From a virus, in the IMG/VR virus record IMGVR_UViG_3300009504_000028, positions 1-28,625 of that record: a DNA stretch of 28,625 nucleotides, one strand, 5' to 3'. Positions 1 through 7,213 of this stretch are shown here, piece after piece; position 1 is the stretch's first letter, and every line of letters starts with the position of its first letter. Position numbers and translations under genes: made by a program. A model generated the notes under the pieces. That model worked only from the letters and a program-made list of their open reading frames with translations, was not told the DNA's origin and did not search any database.

Positions 1-123
1 ATTGAGCCTGAGGTCTGGGACAAGCCCTCCCTCAGTGTGGTATATTGTGCCACCATCCAGGTATCTCCTGTTAGACAAATTGGCTATGTGACAACCAATA
101 CTGGCCAGATAATAGGGAGCATA
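1..123. repeat. Terminal direct repeat, left copy (circularisation overlap)
   Basis: Bases 1-123 are identical to 28503-28625. The repeat has no termini-like features and lies within a coding frame that reads without a break across the join. It is best explained as assembly overlap of a circular or circularly permuted genome of about 28,502 bp. A true short direct terminal repeat is possible but less likely because it would cut an essential-looking ATPase gene. Confidence 0.95.
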
Positions 124-186
124 CCTGTCAGGCCATAGCATCCCCATGTCCACCAAATACTCAAGAGCCACATCAAAGATGGACAC
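1..186 (-). CDS. MCM-like AAA+ ATPase, N-terminal part (continues at 28502)
   Basis: These are the first 62 codons of the ATPase gene that continues from 28502 down to 27519 once the genome is closed. I place the start at the GTG at 186-184. It has an AGGAGG Shine-Dalgarno site 7 bases upstream and overlaps the end of the preceding gene (stop at 175-173) by 14 bases. The frame is closed upstream by a TAG, and an in-frame ATG 12 codons further downstream lacks such a site. An ATG just upstream of the AGGAGG would leave the Shine-Dalgarno inside the gene, so GTG is preferred. The segment encodes an N-terminal helical region ending just before the Walker A strand. The family call rests on the C-terminal part. 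Confidence 0.8.
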   Translation of the reverse strand, partial: MSIFDVALEYLVDMGMLWPDRYAPYYLASIGCHIANLSNRRYLDGGTIYHTEGGLVPDLRLN

Positions 187-652
187 TGCCAAACCTCCTA
201 TCATATTCTATCTGGATGGACATCTCCACATCTCTTAGGGTCGCTTTCAATAGCATCTCAGATTTAGAGGACCAAGGACCTGCCAATAACAATGGAGCCA
301 TGAGACTGGCCCATCTATCAGCCACCTTGGCCCCCATGGGATGGGTGGAGAGCATCCTGCAAATATGGTCCTGGACATCACTGGACAGCCTGAAAAATCC
401 ATCATGCTCCCAGCCCAAGTCAGCCCTGAGACAACAGTCCAATATCTGCTGGAGCTGCTCTCTCTTAACCATCCTGCCCCACATCCAGGTCTCCCCCATA
501 AGCCATGGAAAAAGCCTGGCTGTGACCAGTCTAACACCTATTGTGGTCAAACATCCATCTATCATGTGTTGGCTGAGCATCTGGAGGATTGTGTCATCCA
601 GAGGGGTCCTGAGCTTAGGAGGGAGTGATATGATGCCCTGCCATTGGTCCAT
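173..652 (-). CDS. Hypothetical protein, 159 aa, early operon
   Basis: I do not recognise this protein. It is mostly helical in appearance and tryptophan-rich, with no nucleotide-binding, metal-binding or membrane motif. The ATG directly follows the TAA stop of the RecA-like gene (655-653), with an AGGTGGA-type ribosome site a few bases upstream. Its end overlaps the GTG start of the MCM-like ATPase by 14 bases. Tight coupling between a recombinase-like ATPase and a helicase-like ATPase suggests a role in viral DNA replication, for example as a loader, primase-like or adaptor protein, but this is inference from position only. Confidence 0.75.
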   Translation of the reverse strand: MDQWQGIISLPPKLRTPLDDTILQMLSQHMIDGCLTTIGVRLVTARLFPWLMGETWMWGRMVKREQLQQILDCCLRADLGWEHDGFFRLSSDVQDHICRMLSTHPMGAKVADRWASLMAPLLLAGPWSSKSEMLLKATLRDVEMSIQIEYDRRFGSVHL

Positions 653-1687
653 TTATCCACCTGCCCGTTTCCCTTTTTTGGTCTTAGACTTAAGAGCCCC
701 CATCCTGAGCTGTTCCATGGATGCTCCAATCTTGAGAGCTCCATGGTCCTTGATGAGCAGATGCTCATCATCATCAGTGTCCATGTCCCTTAGGCTTTCT
801 ATCCTGATGAGCCTCATACTACTCCCAATAGGCAGGCCATATCTTTCAGCAGACCAGTTGTCAATGATAGTCCTGGAGCATATAATAGAGCCATCCATCT
901 CATGGACTACTCCATAGCCTCCCAGGACTGTGGCATCCTTCTCCTCCCAGTGACCCCCCGATTTCTGGTTGATGCAGAGGACAGCTGGTTTGATGTTATC
1001 CTTCTCCATCATCTCCCAGAGGCCCTTGGTGAAGCACTGGGCAAAATAGTAGGCTTGTGCTGGCCACAGTCTGCAGAGCTTGGACAAGCTGTCTATGACC
1101 ACCAGCTTGGGCTTGACTTTTCTGAGCTCCACCCCAATCTCCTTGAGCACAAATTGATTGGTGAACCTCTCAATGCTCTGAGGCTTGGGGTCTCTGAGTG
1201 TCTGGCCATGCAGGTCTAAGAACCTCATGGTCACCAGGTCCTCCATACTAAGGTCCAGCTCCTGTCTATGGCTATTGGCTATGGTCATAAATCTGGCTTG
1301 GGGGCTCTCATTATATATGTAGAGAACAGGGACCCTGGCCTTAGCCTGGAGCATGGCCTCTTGGAGGCAGAGAGTGGTCTTGCCAGACTTACCAATGCCA
1401 GTCACATTAATAATGCTCATCTCTGGCCAGCCCTTGGCCCCAAGGAGCTCTTGGAGCCCTGGGACCCTTGCAGGCAGACACGTCTCATGGCTGGTGGCTG
1501 TGTTATACCAGCCATGTTGTCTGGCTTGGTTAGTGTGGACTGAGGGGCCCTTGAGCTCTTTATGTCCCTGGAGGACCCTGCCATCACTGGTATGGATGAC
1601 AGGCTCAAGGGGCTTCTGGCCAGTCCCAAGCTGTCTGGTCTTAGGCTTAGAGGAGAAGGTGTCTCCCCATCCTGCTGCTGCTGTCAT
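653..1687 (-). CDS. RecA-fold ATPase of the RadA/RadB/KaiC type
   Basis: The protein has 344 residues. It has a P-loop GIGKSGKT at about residues 97-104 and a Walker B strand LVVIDS at about 195-200. A further strand, near residue 238, carries INQKSGG, as in the L2-proximal region of RecA/RadA/KaiC proteins. The first 80 residues are low-complexity and not recognisable, and there is no helix-hairpin-helix domain as in full RadA. The 20 C-terminal residues are very basic. Homologues act as strand-exchange recombinases, recombination mediators or regulatory ATPases. Here the neighbouring nuclease, OB-like and Spo11-like genes favour recombination. The start has a strong AAGGAGGG site 7 bases upstream and lies 3 bases after the nuclease stop. 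A KaiC-like or RepA-helicase-like role cannot be excluded. Confidence 0.8.
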   Translation of the reverse strand: MTAAAGWGDTFSSKPKTRQLGTGQKPLEPVIHTSDGRVLQGHKELKGPSVHTNQARQHGWYNTATSHETCLPARVPGLQELLGAKGWPEMSIINVTGIGKSGKTTLCLQEAMLQAKARVPVLYIYNESPQARFMTIANSHRQELDLSMEDLVTMRFLDLHGQTLRDPKPQSIERFTNQFVLKEIGVELRKVKPKLVVIDSLSKLCRLWPAQAYYFAQCFTKGLWEMMEKDNIKPAVLCINQKSGGHWEEKDATVLGGYGVVHEMDGSIICSRTIIDNWSAERYGLPIGSSMRLIRIESLRDMDTDDDEHLLIKDHGALKIGASMEQLRMGALKSKTKKGKRAGG

Positions 1688-1690
1688 TTT

Positions 1691-2179
1691 TTATCCCTCC
1701 TTCATCCAGGATATGAAGCTCCTGGGATGAAAAGACTTGAACTGCTGCTGGAGCTGGGAGACACTGATTGAGGCCCTCTTATCTGGCTTAATGTGGATAT
1801 GGTCAGCAGGGGTCCAATAGATGCCCTTCCATAATATGACTGGCTCTGCCTCATCAGGAGTGACCAACTCATAAACGATAAAGACATAGCAACAGCCCTG
1901 ATGTTGGATGAGCATCTCATGGCTCTCAGGCCTAATAATGACTTTGCCATCCCTCAGCCTGTTACATGATTGCATCCCATCCCTGGTCTGCCAAACACTT
2001 AAGTCTCTGACTTTCGACCTCACTGCTTTGACCTCCACATAGCTGACAGCCACATCATGGCTGACCCTCAGGTCAGCTCCCTGGCATCTAATAGCCTCCA
2101 CATTCAGACCCCACATCTGGAGCAAGGAGACCATCTGGTCCTCAACCAATGTCCCAATAGTTTTCTCCAGCTGGCTCAA
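1691..2179 (-). CDS. PD-(D/E)XK nuclease (Holliday-junction-resolvase or restriction-like)
   Basis: The 162-aa protein shows the core of the restriction-endonuclease-like fold. An N-terminal helix carries an acidic residue (E13). GAD follows with D36, then a hydrophobic strand ending in E49-V50-K51 (VEVKA). D36 and E49-x-K51 are the expected metal-binding and catalytic residues. The length fits archaeal Hjc resolvases and viral exonucleases, but I cannot choose between them. The C-terminal half has aromatic strands and a basic tail. Translation probably starts at TTG (2179), which overlaps the TGA of the DUF932-like gene and has a GAGGAGG site about 10 bases upstream. It sits directly before the RecA-fold ATPase, so resection or resolution in recombination is the likely job. 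Confidence 0.75.
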   Translation of the reverse strand: MSQLEKTIGTLVEDQMVSLLQMWGLNVEAIRCQGADLRVSHDVAVSYVEVKAVRSKVRDLSVWQTRDGMQSCNRLRDGKVIIRPESHEMLIQHQGCCYVFIVYELVTPDEAEPVILWKGIYWTPADHIHIKPDKRASISVSQLQQQFKSFHPRSFISWMKEG

Positions 2180-3201
2180 ACCTTAGCAGCCTCCTCTTTC
2201 TCATGCTCATGCCTCAGCTTCTTGAGAAAGGTGAATGGGTCATCATTGTGCTCCATGAGCAATCTGTGAGCATCCTGCTGGAGCTTCAGCTGATAGCTCT
2301 TAGCACACTGGTCATGGTGGCTGGCCACCCATGTCATAGCATTGACCAGACCATAGACAGTCCAGCCCTCATGCTGACCTTGACGCTGACTGATGGTCCT
2401 GGACAGATGGTCTGGATAGTGCAGGTCTTTGGTCAAAAACCTCTCTACATCCATCTGAATAACACAAGTATTTTTAGATGCATTGATGGCAGGGATAAGA
2501 AAGCTGGCTGACTGAATAGTCTGCTCTATCATCCTCCAAAGCTCAGTCTGGAGCTCTGTCTTGTCACCAATGTGTCTGAGCTTCTGGCTATGGATGCCAG
2601 TATTGGCCATCATACCATTGGAACATATTTGTCTCCTGACATAGAGATATACACCTACACTGGCCATCCCTGTCTCACTGTTGGTTAGGGTCAAGCCCAC
2701 TGTATGGGTGTCAATCCCTTCTCCAATCTGCTGGTCCAACATCAAAGTCCTCATGGTCTTTCTGCTGGTCTCAATCTCATGGATGACCTTATACTCCAGA
2801 CCATTGGCCTTGAGGAGCATCTCTACTGTCTCAAAGACCTCAGTATGAGTGACCTCAGTATAAAGAGAGGTCACTACTCCAGCCACTTGTCTGGAGCCCT
2901 CTGGCAACCTCAATATTAGGGGGTTCCGTGACTGGTCTGATAGCCTCTGATTTAGGAGCTCCTGGGCTCTTAGATTTCTAATCCTCCAATCTCTGACCTT
3001 TCTGAGGTCTCTGAGATTTCCATCACAATGAGACCAGAGCTGGCTCTCAGCACTATCCCTAACCTCATAATAGGACCCATCAGGGAGGGTGATTTTTGTC
3101 CACTGTTCCAGGTGATGTGGCCACTGCTTGCCCCTAAATCTAAAAACATGGACCTGGGAGCCCTTGGGGAGCTCCAGGTCTTGATATATCTGCTGCTGCA
3201 T
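2176..3201 (-). CDS. DUF932-like protein
   Basis: The 341-aa protein resembles the DUF932 family of phages and plasmids. A central beta-rich segment ends in a basic stretch followed by QICSNGMM (residues 191-198), which matches the family's conserved Cys-x-Asn-Gly motif. An alpha-helical C-terminal third with a Lys/Glu-rich tail follows. The molecular function of the family is not established; members are common beside phage replication and recombination genes. The frame could begin 5 codons earlier, but the ATG at 3201 has a GGTGA site immediately upstream, so I choose it. The stop overlaps the TTG start of the nuclease gene. The gene begins with three CAG codons, a trait shared with other early genes here. 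Confidence 0.72.
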   Translation of the reverse strand: MQQQIYQDLELPKGSQVHVFRFRGKQWPHHLEQWTKITLPDGSYYEVRDSAESQLWSHCDGNLRDLRKVRDWRIRNLRAQELLNQRLSDQSRNPLILRLPEGSRQVAGVVTSLYTEVTHTEVFETVEMLLKANGLEYKVIHEIETSRKTMRTLMLDQQIGEGIDTHTVGLTLTNSETGMASVGVYLYVRRQICSNGMMANTGIHSQKLRHIGDKTELQTELWRMIEQTIQSASFLIPAINASKNTCVIQMDVERFLTKDLHYPDHLSRTISQRQGQHEGWTVYGLVNAMTWVASHHDQCAKSYQLKLQQDAHRLLMEHNDDPFTFLKKLRHEHEKEEAAKV

Positions 3202-3234
3202 TTTTTCACCATCCAAAGGAGGGGGGGTTAGCCC

Positions 3235-4683
3235 TCAAAAGAGGGCATAGGGGCCTCTCTCCCCCTGCTTGATGATGTCTCCCTGCTCCATGAGAGCCTC
3301 AAACTCAATCTTGGCTCCCTGGAGGCTCATGCCAATGCTCTTGGCTGCCTCCAAGACACTTGCCTTGGTGAATGTGTCCCCCTCATTGGGGAACAGAGCT
3401 CTGAGAGCCTTATACAGCCCTCCTGAGCTCATATCTACATCAGGGAGGGTGTCAGGTCCTACCTTGGCTTCTTTGGCCTTAGGGGGCTTCTCTGGTGGCT
3501 TGTCAGGGACAGCTTGAGCCTCATCAGGCTGCAAGATGGATATTTTGCCATCTATCTCCACCACATCACCCAGCTCCACCAGATACTGGACAGCCACATC
3601 ATAGGCCTTTTTGTCTGCCTTGAGGACCTTTTGGACAGTGGCTGGTATGACTGGCTTGTCTCTCTGTCTGAGGTCATCCATGATGCTCTTGGCCAGCTCT
3701 GGGTCCAAGATGTCTATGAACTGGTCCAGAGTGCTGTTGAAGCCCTCATCTACCCACATCAAGAGGCTGTCTCCCCAGAGCTTGATTGATGGGGTGGCCA
3801 TCCTGATTGGGACCCAATCCTCCTTGCCCTTGGGGGGCTTCATGTCTCCCTTCTGGACTGCCACTCCTGCCTGAGGGTCATCTGGAGCCACCCATCTGAA
3901 TGGGTCAGCCACTCCTATGATGAGGAGGTCTCTGTCCCTCATCATGTCACTGAGCTCCAGCATGGCAGTATCATGGAGGCCATCATGCTCCATCTGGGTC
4001 AGCCAGTCAATGTCCTCAGTGCTCCCCAGCAGCATGATTAGAGTGTCCAGGTCTGGGATATAGACATTGGCCTGGCCCATGCCCTCACTGTCAGAACCTA
4101 TGACCAGCTTGAGATTGACCTTGGTGTCATGGGTGGTCACTATGGGCCTGGCCTCTCCTTTTATCCCATCTTGCCAGTCTGCCAAGTCATTGACATACCT
4201 GATGGGGGCCAGGATTGCCATCCTCCTCCTGTCCTTGATATCAGCAGGTCTCTGGGCCCAGTGATATATTTCATCCTTGCTGAGCTTGGGCTCCTTGGTT
4301 ATCACTGTCTCTGGGCTGGTCTGCATCCAGGTCATATCCTCACTGCTGCCCTGATATGTCCTGACCTGGCTGATGTTGATGGGGGTCAGTGGGCTCAGCT
4401 TGAAGTCTGGAGCTGGTGTCTGAGGGTCCAACTTGACCTTTATGGGTCCCTGTTCTGTCATTATGTGGAGACCATGGCCTGTCTTGGTCTCATAGCCCTT
4501 GAGAAATAGGCCAGTCACCTGGTCCTCTTTGAGGATAGTGCTGCCTACATCCTTGGCCAGCTTCTTGAGGGCAGAATATCTATTTCTTGCCCCCTCGGAT
4601 ATGGCTTGCCTTATAGCCTTTTGGAGCTCTGCTGGCCCCATGCTCTTGAGCAATTGTCTCTCCAGCTCTGCCATTGAGGTCAT
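3235..4683 (-). CDS. Putative ssDNA-binding protein: OB-like segment plus two winged-helix-like domains
   Basis: This 482-aa protein is not confidently assigned. Residues about 55-130 have alternating beta strands and a TGLFLKG-like opening that could form an OB fold as in archaeal RPA. Residues about 130-330 are mixed alpha/beta. Residues about 335-395 and 418-482 each look like a winged helix, separated by a Pro/Lys-rich linker, and the last ends in a beta-hairpin GERGPYALF. Archaeal RPA32-type proteins and MCM C-termini carry similar winged helices. The ATG at 4683 abuts the TGA of the previous gene and has AAGGAGG 8 bases upstream. The position amid recombination genes fits an ssDNA-binding or origin-binding role. 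A replication initiator is an alternative. Confidence 0.65.
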   Translation of the reverse strand: MTSMAELERQLLKSMGPAELQKAIRQAISEGARNRYSALKKLAKDVGSTILKEDQVTGLFLKGYETKTGHGLHIMTEQGPIKVKLDPQTPAPDFKLSPLTPINISQVRTYQGSSEDMTWMQTSPETVITKEPKLSKDEIYHWAQRPADIKDRRRMAILAPIRYVNDLADWQDGIKGEARPIVTTHDTKVNLKLVIGSDSEGMGQANVYIPDLDTLIMLLGSTEDIDWLTQMEHDGLHDTAMLELSDMMRDRDLLIIGVADPFRWVAPDDPQAGVAVQKGDMKPPKGKEDWVPIRMATPSIKLWGDSLLMWVDEGFNSTLDQFIDILDPELAKSIMDDLRQRDKPVIPATVQKVLKADKKAYDVAVQYLVELGDVVEIDGKISILQPDEAQAVPDKPPEKPPKAKEAKVGPDTLPDVDMSSGGLYKALRALFPNEGDTFTKASVLEAAKSIGMSLQGAKIEFEALMEQGDIIKQGERGPYALF

Positions 4684-5133
4684 TCAGATGTCCTCCTTGG
4701 TCATCTGGAGCTCTGAGAGGTCCAGTCCCTTGAGCTTCTTGGGGAGGTCTGCCACCCCATCCACTCCAGACAAAAATCCCAGCTTCTGGAGGGTGAACAG
4801 GCTGGACACCATTGTGGAGATGGTCTCATTGGCTGCTTGGAGACCAGTCATCCCATAGGTCTTGACCTCTACATTGGCTATATCTCGCTCTTTAGCTCCC
4901 CACTTCAAGGAGACACTCTGCTGCTTGCTCAGCTGTCCCTGGAGGATGCTTATCCTCCTCTTGAGGGTGTCTCCTGCCAGCTGTTGGAGCTCTATGTATT
5001 CCACCAGCTTGTCCTTTGGGAGGGCCAAAAGGCTCTCTTTGCTCATGGTTGCCCCAGCCATCTGGCTGGTTCCTGCTATGGGCTGTTCTATTGTGGACCC
5101 TGCCCCAGGGTCACTGCTGCTGTTTTTAGCCAT
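4684..5133 (-). CDS. Hypothetical coiled-coil-like protein, 149 aa
   Basis: I do not recognise this protein. It has a Ser/Gly/Thr-rich disordered N-terminus (about 30 residues). A helical region follows, with heptad-like hydrophobic spacing around residues 35-75. The C-terminal part ends in a helical KKLKGLDLSEL stretch. No catalytic motif is visible. The ATG has an AGGAG site 8 bases upstream and is preceded by a perfect stem-loop (5155-5187). The gene is joined stop-to-start with the large OB/winged-helix gene, so it may be a partner of that protein. Confidence 0.72.
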   Translation of the reverse strand: MAKNSSSDPGAGSTIEQPIAGTSQMAGATMSKESLLALPKDKLVEYIELQQLAGDTLKRRISILQGQLSKQQSVSLKWGAKERDIANVEVKTYGMTGLQAANETISTMVSSLFTLQKLGFLSGVDGVADLPKKLKGLDLSELQMTKEDI

Positions 5134-5154
5134 ATAATGGGCTCCTGTTTTTGA

Positions 5155-5187
5155 GGAGAGCCAGGGAGTTAAACCCTGAAGCTCTCC
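5155..5187 (-). promoter_or_regulatory. Stem-loop in the leader of the 149-aa gene
   Basis: A 7-bp outer stem (GGAGAGC with GCTCTCC) encloses a 5-bp inner stem (CAGGG with CCCTG), a 7-base A/T-rich loop and a 2-base bulge. It ends 21 bases before the ATG of the 149-aa gene, just upstream of its Shine-Dalgarno site. No T tract follows on the minus strand, so translational or RNA-stability control is more likely than termination. Confidence 0.5.
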
Positions 5188-5199
5188 ATAAAGAAGGAG

Positions 5200-5215
5200 G
5201 GGGCACTGTGGCCCC
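5200..5215 (-). terminator. Short GC-rich hairpin after the 80-aa gene
   Basis: GGGGC and GCCCC form a 5-bp stem around a 6-base loop, 11 bases beyond the TAA stop of the 80-aa gene. On the minus strand it is followed by a C/T-rich stretch with a TTCTTT tract. It could be a weak terminator splitting the early operon at this point. Confidence 0.3.
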
Positions 5216-5226
5216 GATAAGAAGGT

Positions 5227-5469
5227 TTAGTCCAGGTCATTGGGGTCTATGTCATCCAGATGCTTGACCTCTATGACCAGCTTGGCACTTCTCCTGTTGG
5301 TCTGGGTGGAGCTGACCCGATATCTCATCTTGGACAGGTCTGAGGGGTCCTTGATGTTGCATTGGAGGAGGGCCTCCTGGAGCTTGTAGGCATCCAGATA
5401 GACATGGGCTCCTTGGCTATGCTTGCCATGAGGTCTGAGCTTTCTCCAGAGCTTGGCCTCTCTGCTCAT
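5227..5469 (-). CDS. Small basic hypothetical protein, 80 aa
   Basis: This 80-aa protein has a strongly basic first half (repeated Lys, Arg, His), a central helix, and an acidic C-terminus rich in Asp. No known family is recognised. The basic N-terminus could bind nucleic acid. Its ATG overlaps the TGA of the upstream gene (ATGA), and a GGGAGGGG site lies about 6 bases before the start, so it is translationally coupled. Confidence 0.72.
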   Translation of the reverse strand: MSREAKLWRKLRPHGKHSQGAHVYLDAYKLQEALLQCNIKDPSDLSKMRYRVSSTQTNRRSAKLVIEVKHLDDIDPNDLD

Positions 5470-5852
5470 ACTTTGCCCCTCCCATCAGCCCAGTATCCAT
5501 GATAAAGATAAAAGGCCACTTGACCACTTATCTCTCCCTGCTCTGCCATCTCTCGGACCCTAACCCCTATAGTGGCAACCATGGGCTCTCCTGATGCCTC
5601 TGAGAACCTTGCAGGGCTTTGAGGTGTCCTTATATCCTTGGTAGGAGAAAGAGGCTTAGAGGGCTCAAAAAGGCCCTCAGAGGTTAAGACATCAATGAGG
5701 GACACTCCCACAGTCCTGAGAGCATATTGAGCCCCCTTGAGAGAGGGGTCTATGGTCCCTGTATTGTGAGATAGATTGGCCTCCACTATGAGAAGGTTAG
5801 CCCAAGCCTCAAGGGCCTGGGCAAGGCTTTTCTGACCTGTCTGCTCACTCAT
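5466..5852 (-). CDS. Hypothetical protein, 128 aa
   Basis: I do not recognise this protein. The N-terminal 60 residues look helical (an ALEAWANLL-type amphipathic helix), then comes a Pro/Ser-rich linker, and the C-terminus has a helical and an aromatic segment (FYLYHGYW). The frame is open to 5900, but the ATG at 5852 overlaps the stop of the Topo VI-A-like gene (ATGAGTGA) and has AGGAGG 9 bases upstream, so this start is preferred. Being directly coupled to the Spo11-like gene, it is a candidate partner protein for it. No GHKL ATPase motif is present, so it is not a B subunit. Confidence 0.72.
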   Translation of the reverse strand: MSEQTGQKSLAQALEAWANLLIVEANLSHNTGTIDPSLKGAQYALRTVGVSLIDVLTSEGLFEPSKPLSPTKDIRTPQSPARFSEASGEPMVATIGVRVREMAEQGEISGQVAFYLYHGYWADGRGKV

Positions 5853-7014
5853 CCTGGTCATCCTCCTGGTCAGCTGGGTCCTCTCCCTCACTCCACACAA
5901 TGCTCAGCTCAGAGCCATCCCAGCATAAGTCATCCACATAAGCAGATAAGATGTGCTTGACTACTCTCTCAGGGTGGTCACTCAGGCTATGGCTAAACAC
6001 TCCAGTGGTCTTAGCCCTCCTCTGAACAGTGCCAGATGATAAAAGACCTCTGTCATCAGACCATCTGCCATCCTTCTGGAGCTGCTCCACCTTGTCATAT
6101 ATCTCACTCTTGATGGTTCCCATCAACTGGATGGTTACAGCATCCATGGACCAATATGGGAGGTCCTTCCAGCTGCTCTGCTTCAGCCACTCATAGAGGC
6201 TCCTCTCTGGGCACTCCTCCTCAAGGACCTTTATGAGCAACTCCTTTCTCCTGAGGCTGTCCACAGCCTGAAGCTCCAGACCATAGGCTCCATCAATGCC
6301 ATGCTCCTCAACCCATGCCTCATCATAGGGGCAGTTTACTGGGATGCTGAACTTCAAGCTGTCCAAGTCCTCAAGGGGAACATCAGATGGGCAGATGCCA
6401 GCTCTCCTGGCCCTGATTGAGACCCCCAAAGTGGTCATCCTCCTCTCCAGGTCCTCAAGTATCTTGAAGCCATAGGCATCATAGTCAGTGAGGCCAATGA
6501 GCAAATAACGCTTGTAGGACCACTCAGAGCCATGTCTCAGCTCCAGCATCCCTATGAGCTTCTCAATGAGAGCAGTAGCCTCAAAACCCTGGCCCTCAAT
6601 GGCCCAGCATCTATAAGCCTCAGCCACAGTCTTGACCTTCACAAAGGTGGCATTATCCTCCACAAAGATGATGACATCATCAAAAGGACCAGTAGCATCC
6701 ACATGGTCCCTGCTCTTGTCCTTGATGCCAACATCCCTGTATTTCAGCTCTCCAGATAACACCATGTCAGAGAGCACTGCACTGAGAGCCTGGCTGGCCT
6801 TTCTGCCCCAGTTAGGCTGTCTTGACTTGTCTGGCTCATATCTCATCAGAGGGATTTTTATGGCCTGATACCACATCTCTCTGAGGGTCCTGTCCTCAGT
6901 GTAGGTTTTGGTAGTCTCATTCTGGATGAGGGCTCTGAGAAGCTCAGCCCTGCTCTTAAACTCTATCTGGAGCTTCTCTGTGGACATCTTGAGAAAGTTA
7001 ACGGTCTCTGCCAT
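5845..7014 (-). CDS. Topoisomerase VI subunit A / Spo11-like protein (orphan, Mini-A type)
   Basis: The 389-aa protein has the two hallmark domains of type IIB topoisomerase A subunits. In the N-terminal winged-helix (5Y-CAP) domain, LREMWY at residues 44-49 matches the RDIFY-type motif, making Tyr49 the candidate DNA-cleaving tyrosine. The Toprim domain follows. It has Glu119 after a hydrophobic strand, a CWAIEGQGF stretch around 136-144 equivalent to the TGKGYP region of Topo VI A, and the metal-binding Asp177-x-Asp179 in LTDYDAYG. Full A subunits work with a GHKL ATPase B subunit; none is encoded here. Orphan A-like proteins of mobile elements are known as Mini-A. The ATG has AGGAGGG 7 bases upstream. 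Expected activity is DNA double-strand cleavage, for recombination or replication initiation. Confidence 0.85.
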   Translation of the reverse strand: MAETVNFLKMSTEKLQIEFKSRAELLRALIQNETTKTYTEDRTLREMWYQAIKIPLMRYEPDKSRQPNWGRKASQALSAVLSDMVLSGELKYRDVGIKDKSRDHVDATGPFDDVIIFVEDNATFVKVKTVAEAYRCWAIEGQGFEATALIEKLIGMLELRHGSEWSYKRYLLIGLTDYDAYGFKILEDLERRMTTLGVSIRARRAGICPSDVPLEDLDSLKFSIPVNCPYDEAWVEEHGIDGAYGLELQAVDSLRRKELLIKVLEEECPERSLYEWLKQSSWKDLPYWSMDAVTIQLMGTIKSEIYDKVEQLQKDGRWSDDRGLLSSGTVQRRAKTTGVFSHSLSDHPERVVKHILSAYVDDLCWDGSELSIVWSEGEDPADQEDDQDE

Positions 7015-7015
7015 T

Positions 7016-7213
7016 TCAAGACCCTCCTGGTGAGGCAAGATATATCCCAGGAGCTATTTGATAGTCCTTAAAAACCTCCCAAATATCACCATCTGGGCCT
7101 ATTCTATATTCTATATTCAACCTTTTTTCTTTATATGTCTGCTCACTCTGTATGAGCTGCTCTGGGCTCTTGTTTTGGGAGGCTGCCCCAGCCTCTCTCT
7201 GCTGCTGCTGCAT
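7016..7213 (-). CDS. First small protein of the early operon, 65 aa
   Basis: This 65-aa protein begins with four glutamines (CAG repeats), has a charged helical middle and an aromatic C-terminal segment. It has no recognised family. The ATG is preceded by an AAGGAGTGA ribosome site 6-7 bases away. Its stop lies just before the start of the Topo VI-A-like gene, so it heads that operon, about 80 bases downstream of the predicted transcription start. A regulatory role is possible but unsupported. Confidence 0.65.
   Translation of the reverse strand: MQQQQREAGAASQNKSPEQLIQSEQTYKEKRLNIEYRIGPDGDIWEVFKDYQIAPGIYLASPGGS

Noticed and set aside
216-917. 233-codon plus-strand open frame
   Set aside because: It lies opposite the 159-aa gene and the RecA-fold ATPase gene and has the Ser/Leu/Pro composition of antisense frames in this C/T-rich strand.
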